Of a stretch of DNA of 47,211 nucleotides, positions 1-8,999 are shown one piece after another. Each line of letters starts with the position of its first letter. Position 1 is the stretch's first letter. Origin of the DNA: UBA4416 sp031539425 (lineage in GTDB: Bacteria; Bacteroidota; Bacteroidia; B-17B0; Aurantibacillaceae); the NCBI GenBank assembly GCA_031539425.1, contig JAVKLI010000020.1, positions 1 to 47,211 of the forward strand. The letters are read 5' to 3'. The position numbers were made by a program, and so were the translations under genes. The notes beneath the pieces were generated by a model. It saw only the letters and a program-made list of their open reading frames with translations, searched no databases and was not told the origin of the DNA.

Positions 1-125
1 AATAAAGCTGAAGAGTGAGGTGTAAACGGATTAGTACTCGTACTAATACCAACATTTTGTGAAAAAATGCAAGTTTGAGTTAGTAAAAAAATAAATAAAA
101 AAAGTTTGGTAGTTATTTTTTGCAT
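1..125 (-). CDS. Secreted protein, 5' end only (runs off left edge)
   Basis: The ATG is at 125 on the minus strand and 41 codons are read before the window edge, with no stop. The N terminus is a classic signal peptide: a basic start (MQKITTK), a hydrophobic core (LFLFIFLLTQTCIF) and a probable cut after S-Q. The mature part begins NVGISTSTNPFTPHSSAL, which matches the 'vGI.t..P..sA.LdV' opening common in Bacteroidota surface and tail-fibre-like proteins. That family link is from general knowledge of such openings. Nothing can be said about the rest of the protein. A TAnnTTTG promoter lies about 55 bases upstream. Confidence 0.7.
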   Translation of the reverse strand, partial: MQKITTKLFLFIFLLTQTCIFSQNVGISTSTNPFTPHSSAL

Positions 126-179
126 GGTAAAAGAAATAAAAGGTTGAATCTGATGGTTTAAAATAGCTTTTGTACAGCA

Positions 180-187
180 CAAATATA
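180..187 (-). promoter_or_regulatory. Bacteroidota-type -7 box for the secreted protein at 1-125
   Basis: The minus strand reads TATATTTG, an exact match to the TAnnTTTG -7 consensus of the Bacteroidota primary sigma factor. It lies 55 bases before the ATG at 125. The -33 element is not clear in the T-rich sequence upstream. Predicted from the motif only. Confidence 0.5.
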
Positions 188-344
188 AAATTAAATTGAT
201 TAAATGTAATACTTAGTGAGGAAATTAATTCTCATCTAGAGTAAAATTAAAAGCATTTGAGGGTTATAAGAATCAAAAAAAAAGAGTATTCTTACAGCTA
301 TATTTTTTCTAAATTAGTTACTTTATTCGTTTTAAAAATACCAT

Positions 345-1928
345 ATGGCAGAAATAGTAAAAATGCCCAAATTGAGTGATACCATGACAGATGGGGTTAT
401 TGCAAAGTGGCACAAAAAAGTGGGAGATATTGTAAAATCTGGTGAATTATTGGCTGATATTGAAACAGACAAAGCTACCATGGAATTTGAATCATTCCAA
501 GATGGGGTACTTTTACACATTGGAGTGCCTGAAAAAGGAAATATTGCTGTAGATGGACTGATAGCCATATTAGGAAAAAAAGGGGAAGATATTACCCCGT
601 TAATTAATCAATCAACAAGCTCTTCAAAGAATACAACTACAATAGCTGATGTTAAAGAATCTGTAAAAATAAATAGTTCTGTTTCCGAAATCAAACCCTT
701 ACCAAAAGGTGTAGAAGTGATAAGAATGCCAAAACTAAGTGATACCATGACAGATGGTGTGGTGGCTCAATGGCATAAAAAAGTAGGCGATAAAATTAAA
801 AGCGGCGATTTATTAGCAGATATAGAAACTGATAAAGCTACCATGGAATTTGAATCTTTTCAAGATGGGGTGCTTATATATATTGGCGTAGAATCCACTA
901 AAAGCGCACCTGTAGATAGTGTATTAGCCATACTTGGCCAAGGTAAAGAAAACGTGCAAGATATTTTAAGCAGTTTACCTACTACTTCAAAAGCGTTAAC
1001 CGAAGCAAATGTAAGTACCGTGCAGCAAGCTACTGCCCCTATTGTACAATCAACCCAAACAGTAACAGCTCCCAAAAAAAATAACTCATCACCCGAGAGA
1101 ATTAAAATAAGCCCTTTAGCTAAAACTTTAGCAAAAGAAAAAAACATTAACCTGTCTAATATACAAGGTAGCGGCGATGGCGGACGAATCATAAAAAAAG
1201 ACATAGAGCAATTAAGTGCAGGTGGCGTTTCTATTTTTTCAGCAATAGAAGGCTTTACAGATATGCCAGTTTCGCAAATGCGTAAAACTATTGCTAAACG
1301 TTTATTAGAAAGCAAAAATGGCGCACCTCATTATTATTTGATGACATCTATAGATATGGACAATGCTATTGCTGCGCGCCAAGCTATAAATTTACAAAGC
1401 GATACAAAAATTTCTTTTAATGATATTGTGATAAAAGCGAGCGCCGCAGCATTACGCAAGCACCCTAAAGTAAATAGCGCTTGGTTGGGAACCGACATTA
1501 GACAATATAAACACATACACATTGGTGTGGCTGTGGCTGTAGAAGATGGCTTGTTGGTACCCGTTATTCGATTTGCTGATCAACTTTCATTATCACAGAT
1601 ATCAAGCTCTGTAAAAGATTTAGGGAAACGTGCTAAAGAAAAAAAATTACAACCTGCAGATTGGGAAGGTAACACTTTTACCATTTCTAACTTAGGTATG
1701 TTTGGTATTTCTGAATTTACATCAATTATCAATTCGCCAGAATCGTGCATCCTATCAGTTGGAGCCATACAACAAGTACCTGTTATAAAAAATAATTTAG
1801 TGGTTCCTGGTAATATCATGAAATTAACTTTAGCTTGTGATCACAGGAGTGTGGATGGTGCAGTAGGAGCCGCATTTTTACAAACACTAAAACATTTTTT
1901 AGAAAACCCAATAACCATGTTTGTTTAA
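345..1928 (+). CDS. pdhC: Pyruvate dehydrogenase complex E2, dihydrolipoamide acetyltransferase
   Basis: Transfers the acetyl group from E1-bound lipoate to CoA in the cytoplasmic pyruvate dehydrogenase complex. Order of domains in 527 residues: lipoyl domain 1 (about 1-77, lipoyl lysine K43 in ETDKATME), linker, lipoyl domain 2 (about 122-200, K164 in an identical ETDKATMEFES), a Pro/Thr-rich linker, a peripheral subunit-binding domain (about 251-288, ISPLAKTLAKE...GSGDGGRI), and the trimeric catalytic domain ending with DHRSVDG (H500, D504 of the HxxxD active site). The short first motif spacing and MRKTIAKRL helix fit pyruvate rather than branched-chain or 2-oxoglutarate E2, as do the two lipoyl domains. 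E1 genes are not next to it. The two lipoyl domains are near identical in protein but differ at silent positions, so this is an old duplication. Confidence 0.95.
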   Translation: MAEIVKMPKLSDTMTDGVIAKWHKKVGDIVKSGELLADIETDKATMEFESFQDGVLLHIGVPEKGNIAVDGLIAILGKKGEDITPLINQSTSSSKNTTTIADVKESVKINSSVSEIKPLPKGVEVIRMPKLSDTMTDGVVAQWHKKVGDKIKSGDLLADIETDKATMEFESFQDGVLIYIGVESTKSAPVDSVLAILGQGKENVQDILSSLPTTSKALTEANVSTVQQATAPIVQSTQTVTAPKKNNSSPERIKISPLAKTLAKEKNINLSNIQGSGDGGRIIKKDIEQLSAGGVSIFSAIEGFTDMPVSQMRKTIAKRLLESKNGAPHYYLMTSIDMDNAIAARQAINLQSDTKISFNDIVIKASAAALRKHPKVNSAWLGTDIRQYKHIHIGVAVAVEDGLLVPVIRFADQLSLSQISSSVKDLGKRAKEKKLQPADWEGNTFTISNLGMFGISEFTSIINSPESCILSVGAIQQVPVIKNNLVVPGNIMKLTLACDHRSVDGAVGAAFLQTLKHFLENPITMFV

Positions 1929-1962
1929 TATCAATTGAATTTGCAATAAAAGCAATTACATC

Positions 1963-2949
1963 ATGCTTCCTAATTCAATTATATCAAAACGCACCAAAAT
2001 TATTTTTTATCTACTTGTTACCTACATTATTTGCCAATTTTTATGGTGGGAAATTTTGTTGGTAAAACAATCAAATGAGTTGATATATGCAACTCAAAAT
2101 TTTAATGCCCTTACATCACCTGATAATACTAATATAATAGAGGAGTTAAATAATAAAAAAAACTACCAATTATTTATGGTAGTGGGTGAAGGAACTATTT
2201 TTTTAATTTTATTATTAATAGGTATTCGATATGTGTATTTATCTATTAAAAAACGCATAGAACTTACCTTGCAACAAAATAATTTTTTATTAAGCATATC
2301 ACACGAACTTAAAACACCCATTGCCTCTGCCAAACTACAAGTGCAAACCTTACAAAAACATGCGGTGACCAACGAACAAAAAATAGAACTATTAAGCAAC
2401 ACCTTATTAGAATTGGATAGGCTTAATACGCTAGTAAATAATGTGTTATTGGTAACAGTAATTGAAAATAAAAAAAGTGATATTTTTTTTGAAAATATCA
2501 ATTTATCTGCTCTTGTAAATGACACCTGTAATAGATACTATAGCACATATATTGATAATAGTTGGTTAAAATTAGATATTCAAAATCAAGTGTATATTAA
2601 AGGAGAATCAGAACTATTAATTTCGGTAATAACTAATTTAGTTGAAAATGCGATCAAATATTCATTTGATAAACTAGATGTTGTAATTACGTTAGTTAAA
2701 AAAAATAATCTAGTTTTTTTAATAGTAAAAGATAGTGGAATAGGTATTATTAAAGAAGATAAACCATATATTTTTGATAAGTTTTTTAGAAACGGACATG
2801 AAATGATTCGCAAAACAAAAGGCACAGGCATAGGTTTATACATTGTGCAACAAATTTGTAATAAACATTATGCAAATATTGATGTTACCTCTATCCACCA
2901 AAAAGGTAGCACCTTTACAGTTACATTTAATGTTGAATCAAGTGCATAA
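1963..2949 (+). CDS. Membrane sensor histidine kinase, orphan
   Basis: 328 residues. Two membrane helices (about 13-33 and 73-93) bracket a short extracytoplasmic loop of about 40 residues. They are followed directly by the dimerisation/phosphoacceptor helix with H114 in SHELKTP, then the ATPase domain: N box (LVENAIKYSF), G1 (VKDSGIGI), F box (FDKFFRN) and G2 (KGTGIGLYIV). All catalytic motifs are intact, so it should autophosphorylate. It starts 34 bases after pdhC and its end overlaps the next gene, a substrate-binding lipoprotein, by 20 bases. No response regulator is nearby on either side. The sensory loop is too short to hold a PAS or Cache fold, so sensing through the membrane helices or a partner protein is possible (inference). 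Confidence 0.9.
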   Translation: MLPNSIISKRTKIIFYLLVTYIICQFLWWEILLVKQSNELIYATQNFNALTSPDNTNIIEELNNKKNYQLFMVVGEGTIFLILLLIGIRYVYLSIKKRIELTLQQNNFLLSISHELKTPIASAKLQVQTLQKHAVTNEQKIELLSNTLLELDRLNTLVNNVLLVTVIENKKSDIFFENINLSALVNDTCNRYYSTYIDNSWLKLDIQNQVYIKGESELLISVITNLVENAIKYSFDKLDVVITLVKKNNLVFLIVKDSGIGIIKEDKPYIFDKFFRNGHEMIRKTKGTGIGLYIVQQICNKHYANIDVTSIHQKGSTFTVTFNVESSA

Positions 2950-4078
2950 AAAATATAACATTGTTTTGTTATTAATAATGACAATTGCAATAGGTGGCTG
3001 TATTGTATCAACAGAGCCTACTAAAAGCTCAAAAAAACATACTATTTTTTACGCTAAAAAGTTTAATAAAATAATAGTATCGGATAGTATTACCAAACTA
3101 GAAATTTATGGCAATAAAACTTCTGATAAAGTTACAGCTACATTTGTTTTGTATTCTAAATCGAAACCAAAACCATTACCAAATCAATATTTAATACAAG
3201 TTCCAGTTAAAAGTATTATTTCATTAAGCTCTATTTATACGGAAATGTTATTGCAACTTCAAGTAAACATTAATCAAATTAAAGCGATAGATAATGTAAC
3301 TTATTATAATAACAAACAAATTATCGAAGCTGTTAATACACATAAAATGTTAGAGGTAGCAAAATCAACAAAATTAGATATTGAAAAAATTTTACTGCTA
3401 AACCCTAATGTGCTGTTTACATTTGGAATGGGTAACCCTAAAGAAGATGTGGATAAACGCCTTGCAGTTACTGCAATTCCAATAGCTATAAGTTTAGATC
3501 ATTTAGAAGAAACACCTTTGGCACGATACGAATGGCTCAAATTTTTTGCGGCCTTTGTTTGTAAAGATGCTTTAGCTGATTCTTTATTTGGATTAACCGA
3601 GCATAGCTACAAGGCTTTACAAAAATTAACACCACAAGTTGTAAATAAAAAAAGTGTGCTTACAGAAATTAAATACGGAAGTGTGTGGTATGTGCCAGCT
3701 GGCAATAGCTATATAGCGAATTTAATTAATGATGCTGGCGGAAAATATTTTTGGAATGCTAAAAAACAAACTGGAAGTATTCCCTTATCGTTTGAAAATG
3801 TTTTTAATAAAGCTAAAGATGCGGATGTATGGATAAATTTATATTCTGTTAATAACAAACAAGAACTATTAAGTTATGATAGTCGTTATGCTTTTTTTAA
3901 AGCATTTAAAACAAATCAATTATATAACAATAATAAAATTCAAAATGCTCAAGGTTTTAGTAATTACTGGGAAAAGGGAATTAATAAACCTGACAGCGTG
4001 TTAGCTGATTTGATTTATATACTTTATCCTGAGTTATTACCCAATCATCAATTGATGTTTTATAAAAAAATAAATTGA
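2930..4078 (+). CDS. ABC-type metal-chelate/cobalamin substrate-binding lipoprotein (BtuF/FepB/TroA-like fold)
   Basis: I chose the ATG at 2930, which gives 382 residues. An in-frame ATG at 2843 would add 29 residues of non-signal sequence inside the kinase gene. From 2930 the protein begins with a lipoprotein signal (hydrophobic 11-22, lipobox IGGC, lipidated C24). The body shows the periplasmic binding fold of the iron-siderophore/B12 family: an N-terminal lobe with 'vPvKSIISLSSIYTEMLLQL..I.AIDNVTYY' (the usual RIV.L.p..te.l..LG...ivGv), 'DIEKILLLNPNVLFTF', 'LEETPLARYEWLKFFAAF', and a C-terminal lobe with 'VWYVPAGNSYIANLINDAGGKYFW' and 'FENVFNKAKDADVWIN'. The ligand is not determinable. No permease or ATPase gene is adjacent. 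The overlap with the kinase gene implies coupled translation. Confidence 0.85.
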   Translation: MLNQVHKKYNIVLLLIMTIAIGGCIVSTEPTKSSKKHTIFYAKKFNKIIVSDSITKLEIYGNKTSDKVTATFVLYSKSKPKPLPNQYLIQVPVKSIISLSSIYTEMLLQLQVNINQIKAIDNVTYYNNKQIIEAVNTHKMLEVAKSTKLDIEKILLLNPNVLFTFGMGNPKEDVDKRLAVTAIPIAISLDHLEETPLARYEWLKFFAAFVCKDALADSLFGLTEHSYKALQKLTPQVVNKKSVLTEIKYGSVWYVPAGNSYIANLINDAGGKYFWNAKKQTGSIPLSFENVFNKAKDADVWINLYSVNNKQELLSYDSRYAFFKAFKTNQLYNNNKIQNAQGFSNYWEKGINKPDSVLADLIYILYPELLPNHQLMFYKKIN

Positions 4079-4079
4079 T

Positions 4080-4232
4080 TTACTTTTTCTTGTCTTGGAA
4101 CACTTTTATAACATTATCTTTTTTTTGAAGCAACCGTCCGTATAACTTTGTTATATGCTCTATTTCAGTTGCATTGTAAGCTTTAAAGTGTCCATCCTTT
4201 TGCGGTTGATTATAATTGTTTAAAACAAACAT
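4080..4232 (-). pseudogene. 50-codon C-terminal-like gene remnant
   Basis: A minus-strand reading frame from ATG at 4232 to TAA at 4080 codes for a charged helical peptide (starts MFVLNNYNQPQ, ends VIKVFQDKKK). The frame is open for eleven codons upstream (LAIKLSLEE before the Met) until a TAG, so it may be the tail of a larger broken gene rather than a complete small gene. I do not recognise the family. It lies tail to tail with the lipoprotein gene, two bases from its stop. Confidence 0.35.
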
Positions 4233-4525
4233 CTCTTCCAGACTTAGCTTGATTGCAAGGATATATAACTATCAATTATGAAAGAGGTCTATTAAGTAAA
4301 GCAAGCTTATGCAAAATTCAGTATACTCATATAGATAATTCAATAATTAGAAAAAAATTGGGGATTTTGCAAATATTGTAGTTATAATATCTAGTAAAGA
4401 ATTTATAGAACTTAAAACATCAGAAAAAATTGAAAAAGGACTACATTATTAAATAATATTTAGAAGCAGTTGATAACAATGGTAAATGTTAGATTTATAG
4501 TCTGAATTTGCTATTAAATTAGATG
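4233..4525. other. Non-coding, possibly decayed gene
   Basis: No intact gene is visible. On the plus strand a 30-codon open stretch (about 4351-4452: IGDFANIVVIISSKEFIELK... to a TAA) has protein-like composition. It has no start and is followed, after a frame change, by EAVDNNGKC and a stop. Together with the remnant at 4080-4232 this looks like degraded coding sequence. I cannot name the parent gene. No hairpin or promoter stands out. Confidence 0.3.
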
Positions 4526-5713
4526 TTATGAAATTACACTTTTACTCACCTTTTTACTACCTGCATACAATTCAAATTTGAGGAGTTTACATTCTAAGGC
4601 GCCATTATGTAAATTTATTTTTTTGCTAGGGTGTAAGCCAATATGTTTGATTGCTTCTGTATTAGAGGTAATTAACCAACACGTCCAACCCGAAAAATCT
4701 TTTTTAAGTTTGTCACCAATTTTTTTATAAAACGCATTTACATCTTCTAGCTTCATACGTTCGTTGTATGGCGGGTTTAAAACAAGATGCCCCATTTCTT
4801 TATGAGGCATTAAATCAAAAAATGATATGTGTTTAAACTGAATTACATCATCTAATTTTGCAACAGCTGCATTTTTTTTAGCAATTTCTAAAGTGTTAGG
4901 GTTAAGATCATTTGAAAATATTTGTGATTCGATAGCGTTGATTTTAGCAAGAGCTGCGCTATGAATTGTGTCCCACAAAGCAGCATCAAAATTTTTCCAT
5001 TTCATAAATCCAAATTCTTTTCGTAAAATGTTAGCTGGAATATTATTTGCAATCATGGCAGCCTCTATACCAATAGTACCGCTGCCACACATGGCATCGT
5101 ACAACACTTGGTGTTGTTGCCAATTAGATAATAATAATATACCTGCCACTAAAGATTCTTTCATGGGTGCATCATCAACATCTACTCTGTAGCCTCTTTT
5201 AAATAAGGCATCACCACTGCTATCCATATTAATGGTTACTTGATTTTGAAACACATGAATGTATAATCTTAAGGTTGGTTTAATAGTATCTACATTTGGG
5301 CGTTTGCCAAGCAAATCAACAAATCTATCACATATTGCATCTTTAGATTTTTGTGATACATATAAGCTATGGTTAAAATTATCTGAATTTACATTGGCAT
5401 TTATGGCTAACGTATCGGTTATATCTAAATGTTTTTCCCACTCATATTGTTTCATTTTATTGTATAATTCGTGCTCATCATTGGCATAAAATGAATAAAT
5501 GGGTACTAGTACTTTAATAGCTGTACGCAAACATAAATTGGCTTTGTACATAAATCCAGCATCGCCAGTAAATGAAACGCCACGCTTAAAGGGTTCAATA
5601 TTTTTGGCACCTAATTTTAAAAGTTCTTTTGTTAATACGTCTTCTAAGCCAAAAAATGTAGTGGCTTTCATTGTAAATTCTTTTGGCGCTGCTTGATTCA
5701 TACTCATTTTCAA
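4526..5713 (-). CDS. THUMP-domain RNA methyltransferase, RlmL/YpsC type (23S rRNA m2G)
   Basis: 395 residues. An N-terminal ferredoxin-like + THUMP region (about 15-165; starts FFGLEDVLTKELLKLGA) binds RNA. A Rossmann methyltransferase domain follows, with SAM loop DAMCGSGTIGIEAA, acidic ribose contact NDLNP, and catalytic NPPY typical of base N-methyltransferases acting on guanine N2. Length equals the N-terminal half of E. coli RlmL, which makes m2G2445 of 23S rRNA. The C-terminal RlmK half is absent, as is usual outside gammaproteobacteria. Other family members modify tRNA, so the exact target is uncertain. Three possible Met starts (1, 3 and 15) exist. The residues before FFGLED are not conserved in the family, so the start is soft. 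Confidence 0.85.
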   Translation of the reverse strand: MKMSMNQAAPKEFTMKATTFFGLEDVLTKELLKLGAKNIEPFKRGVSFTGDAGFMYKANLCLRTAIKVLVPIYSFYANDEHELYNKMKQYEWEKHLDITDTLAINANVNSDNFNHSLYVSQKSKDAICDRFVDLLGKRPNVDTIKPTLRLYIHVFQNQVTINMDSSGDALFKRGYRVDVDDAPMKESLVAGILLLSNWQQHQVLYDAMCGSGTIGIEAAMIANNIPANILRKEFGFMKWKNFDAALWDTIHSAALAKINAIESQIFSNDLNPNTLEIAKKNAAVAKLDDVIQFKHISFFDLMPHKEMGHLVLNPPYNERMKLEDVNAFYKKIGDKLKKDFSGWTCWLITSNTEAIKHIGLHPSKKINLHNGALECKLLKFELYAGSKKVSKSVIS

Positions 5714-5778
5714 ATTTACAGTTTATACTGTGAGATGGGGAATAAAAAAACATATAAATTCTAAGTCTAAAATCTTTG

Positions 5779-5786
5779 TATTTTTG
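5779..5786 (+). promoter_or_regulatory. Bacteroidota-type -7 box for the 5801 gene
   Basis: TATTTTTG matches TAnnTTTG and lies 15 bases before the ATG at 5801. The transcript would have a very short leader. No clear -33 box. Motif-based only. Confidence 0.4.
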
Positions 5787-5800
5787 AAACACTGAGGCTA

Positions 5801-8800
5801 ATGTACTTGAATAAAAAACTTTTTATATTAATAATTTGTTTGTTTTATAGAAATATAACAGCTCAATTTTATTATGGAATGCATCAAGAATTTGGAAAAA
5901 ATCGCATTCAACATCAAACCTTTGCTTGGATGCATTATAATTTTGAGACTTTTAGAATTCATTATTACGAAGGGGGAAAAGAATTGGCTGAGCAGCTATC
6001 TCATGCTATAAATAAAACTTTACCTATTCTTCTTAAAAAGTTCAATTATCAATTTGATGATAAGGTAGACGTATTAATTTATAATAACTATGGTGATTTT
6101 ATACAAACTAATTTTGGCGTTTCAAAAGAAGAAACAGAACATATAGCTGCTGTAACACAAATTATATCAGATAAAATATTACTTTACTTTAAAGGCTCAC
6201 ATATAGATTTGGAAAGGCAACTTAGGGCCGGATTAACCGAATTAATAATAGATAAAGTATTAAATAATTCTGGACTTAAAGAACTAGCTACAAAAAATGC
6301 CAGCGCTAAATTACCACAATGGCTACAAGATGGTTTAAAAATGTATGTATCAGAAGGTTGGCACCATGAAAACGATAATTGTTTAATGGACCTGATTTAT
6401 TATAATAAAATTGAAGAAGTAGGTAAATTAAGCGCTTCTAATGCTGCTGTTTTAGGTTGCGCTTATTGGTTTTACTTATCAGAATTATATGGAGACAATT
6501 TTGTTTCAGACTTTATTCATCTATATAAGTACTTTAAAGATGTTGATGGGGTGTTGTTAACATTAATTGATTTAACCTGCGAAGATATTGGGGTTAGGTT
6601 ATTAAATAAATTTCAAACCAGATATTGGGAAAACCAAGATGCTACAAGGCAAACGCCAAAAGGCCTAGGTTTATTGCATCATACAAATAACCAATACACC
6701 CATTATCAAGTAAAAGTGAAGCCTGATGGCACTCATATTGCTTATGCAACTAGAGAGTTAGGTCAAATTAAAGTTTTTATAAAAAATTTAGAAACGAATA
6801 ACACGCATAAAATTTTAAAAATAAACCCTAAGCTTGAGCGGCTAGATGACCCAACCTATCCATTAATACAGTGGCATCCCGAAAATAAAATTATTGCTAT
6901 GATATATGAAAATCAAAATGTTATTTACTTTGATACATATCATGTAGATACAAAAAAAAACACTAAACAATCTATTTCTGGTTTTGAAAAAATTACAGGC
7001 TTTAGCTTCTCAAACGATGGCTTAAACATTGTATTGAGTGGCGTTAAAAAAGGGAAGGGACAATCAGATATTTTTATTTACACTTTAAGTTCGCGAGGTT
7101 TAGAACAAATTACAAATGATATATGGGATGATAAAAACCCTATTTATTTTAAAAATGGACATTTTATTTTATTCGAATCTAACAGGCCACATGCTTTTAT
7201 AAAAGCAAGTGATAATGCCTTAAAAAATGCATTTCAAACTAAATATAATGATATATATTGTTATAATAATCAAACAAAATCAAACGAACTTATAAAAGTA
7301 ACTAACTCTAAACGCGTTAATGATTTGATGCCAAAAGAATATAGTCAAAATGTGATATCTTTTTTAAGCGATTCAAACGGAATTTATAATAGATGGGTTG
7401 GCTATATGGATAGTTTGATATCCAACATAGATACAGTAATTCAATATCAATATTTTTTTAAAAACAAAGTTATTACCAATTATTCTCGACATATTATTGA
7501 ACATGACATTAATTTATATCATTCTACCTTAGCAGAAATTATTATAAATAATGGCAAAGAAGCCATTTTTGTTTCAACACTTACGCCTTATGATTCTTTA
7601 AAAAAGATTAACACCAAAGCGACTTGGTTAAATAACTTTACTAGAAAAAAATTTTATGATGATAATTTTTTCTATACTAATAACAAGGATACACTGCGTA
7701 CTAACTCAATATCAAAGGAAACATTTACCAATGAACTAGCTATTAAAAAGCAAACGGCTCTAGATGGTAAAGAAATTAATGGTACTTTATATTTTCCGAT
7801 GCCCAGTAATTATTTTACATTTTTTAAATTAGATAATTTAAATACACAACTTGATAATGCCACATTTAATAAGGCCTATCAGCCTTTTTCGGGTGCTCAA
7901 ATTCCGGTTATATTAAATAATAGTGCCAATGTATTATTTAAAATATCTGCAAGCGATTTATTTGAAAATTATCAAATAGTAAGCGGGTTTCGTCCTTCTT
8001 TTAATGCTTCGTTTGATATGGAATTTTTATTAAGTTTTGAAGACAGACGTAAACGTATTGACAAAAAACTCACCCTACATAGGCAAACTACTACCATATT
8101 AAATACTTGTAACATTATACATGATGTATCATATACTTTCAAATACCCATTTTCGGAGGTATCTGCTTTAAAACTTTCTTCCCTTTACCGATTTGACTTA
8201 ACAAATTATTTATCAAACTCTGATTTAAATCTTAGAAAAGCCTCTACCTATAAAAATTATACTGGATTAAAATTAGATTATGTATATGATGATACACGCC
8301 CAAGAGGTTTAAATTTACTATTAGGTACACGGTTAAAAACATGGGTGGAATATTGGATACAAACTGAAATACCAAAAAAAGATTTAATAACAGTAGGGTT
8401 TGATATTCGTAATTACACCAAAATACATCGTTTATTAATATGGTGCAATAGGTTGGCAGGCTCATCATCCTTGGGTAGCGAAGGTGTTTTGTTTTATTTA
8501 GGTAGTTCTGATAACTGGCTTTTACCTTCTATGCATACAGATATTAATATTTATAATCCGTCAAGTTATCAGTTTCAAACATTGGCTACACAATTAAGGG
8601 GTTACAAACAGAATATTAGAAGTGGTAATAATTTTGTAGCTTTTAATTCTGAGTTGCGTTTTCCGATATACAAATACTTTGCTTCTCAAGCTTCAACTAG
8701 TCAAGTTATAGAGAACTTTCAAATACTAGCATTTACTGATATTGGCATGGCTTGGTATGGTTATAATCCATACAGTGATGAAAATATTTATAACAAACAA

Positions 8801-8986
8801 ACGATAGCTGGAAATCCCATTACATCTGTTATAAATACATTAAAAGAGCCCTTTGTGGGAGGATTAGGCTTAGGAGCCAGAACTTCACTATTTGGCTATT
8901 TTATAAAAGTAGATTATGCATGGGCTATAGAAAAAACGAAAGTAAAAACAGAAATATTTTATTTATCACTTGGGTTAGATTTTTAG
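5801..8986 (+). CDS. Composite outer-membrane protein: inactive MA-like peptidase, TolB-like propeller, Omp85-like barrel
   Basis: 1061 residues. Signal peptide 1-22 (ends NITAQ). Residues about 30-270 resemble the gluzincin 'peptidase MA' fold: an N-terminal 'HYYEGGKELAEQL' strand/helix, then LRAGLTELI where active members have an HELTH-type zinc motif, then LPQWLQDGLKMYVSEGW (usual P.W..EG.a.Y.s). The zinc histidines are missing, so this part is probably catalytically dead. Residues about 290-560 hold WD40-like/TolB propeller blades (for example KVKPDGTHIAYATRELGQI and FSFSNDGLNIVLSGV). The last 250 residues look like a bacterial surface-antigen barrel (YDDTRPRG, FNSELRFPIYKY, FVGGLGLGARTSLFG, C-terminal LGLDF with terminal Phe). 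Located in the outer membrane by inference. It is often loosely labelled TolB-like. Function unknown. Confidence 0.75.
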   Translation: MYLNKKLFILIICLFYRNITAQFYYGMHQEFGKNRIQHQTFAWMHYNFETFRIHYYEGGKELAEQLSHAINKTLPILLKKFNYQFDDKVDVLIYNNYGDFIQTNFGVSKEETEHIAAVTQIISDKILLYFKGSHIDLERQLRAGLTELIIDKVLNNSGLKELATKNASAKLPQWLQDGLKMYVSEGWHHENDNCLMDLIYYNKIEEVGKLSASNAAVLGCAYWFYLSELYGDNFVSDFIHLYKYFKDVDGVLLTLIDLTCEDIGVRLLNKFQTRYWENQDATRQTPKGLGLLHHTNNQYTHYQVKVKPDGTHIAYATRELGQIKVFIKNLETNNTHKILKINPKLERLDDPTYPLIQWHPENKIIAMIYENQNVIYFDTYHVDTKKNTKQSISGFEKITGFSFSNDGLNIVLSGVKKGKGQSDIFIYTLSSRGLEQITNDIWDDKNPIYFKNGHFILFESNRPHAFIKASDNALKNAFQTKYNDIYCYNNQTKSNELIKVTNSKRVNDLMPKEYSQNVISFLSDSNGIYNRWVGYMDSLISNIDTVIQYQYFFKNKVITNYSRHIIEHDINLYHSTLAEIIINNGKEAIFVSTLTPYDSLKKINTKATWLNNFTRKKFYDDNFFYTNNKDTLRTNSISKETFTNELAIKKQTALDGKEINGTLYFPMPSNYFTFFKLDNLNTQLDNATFNKAYQPFSGAQIPVILNNSANVLFKISASDLFENYQIVSGFRPSFNASFDMEFLLSFEDRRKRIDKKLTLHRQTTTILNTCNIIHDVSYTFKYPFSEVSALKLSSLYRFDLTNYLSNSDLNLRKASTYKNYTGLKLDYVYDDTRPRGLNLLLGTRLKTWVEYWIQTEIPKKDLITVGFDIRNYTKIHRLLIWCNRLAGSSSLGSEGVLFYLGSSDNWLLPSMHTDINIYNPSSYQFQTLATQLRGYKQNIRSGNNFVAFNSELRFPIYKYFASQASTSQVIENFQILAFTDIGMAWYGYNPYSDENIYNKQTIAGNPITSVINTLKEPFVGGLGLGARTSLFGYFIKVDYAWAIEKTKVKTEIFYLSLGLDF

Positions 8987-8999
8987 TGTTAATTAGAGC

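Noticed and set aside
345..900. Near-identical repeat of the lipoyl region within the E2 gene, possibly an assembly duplication
   Set aside because: The two copies differ at many silent codon positions and multi-lipoyl E2 proteins are common, so it is a real old domain duplication.
860..1315. 151-codon minus-strand open frame inside the E2 gene
   Set aside because: It is the antisense of a clearly conserved gene, with no family features of its own.
2843..2929. Upstream start for the binding lipoprotein at 2843
   Set aside because: It would add 29 residues lying within the kinase coding sequence and would push the lipoprotein signal away from the N terminus.
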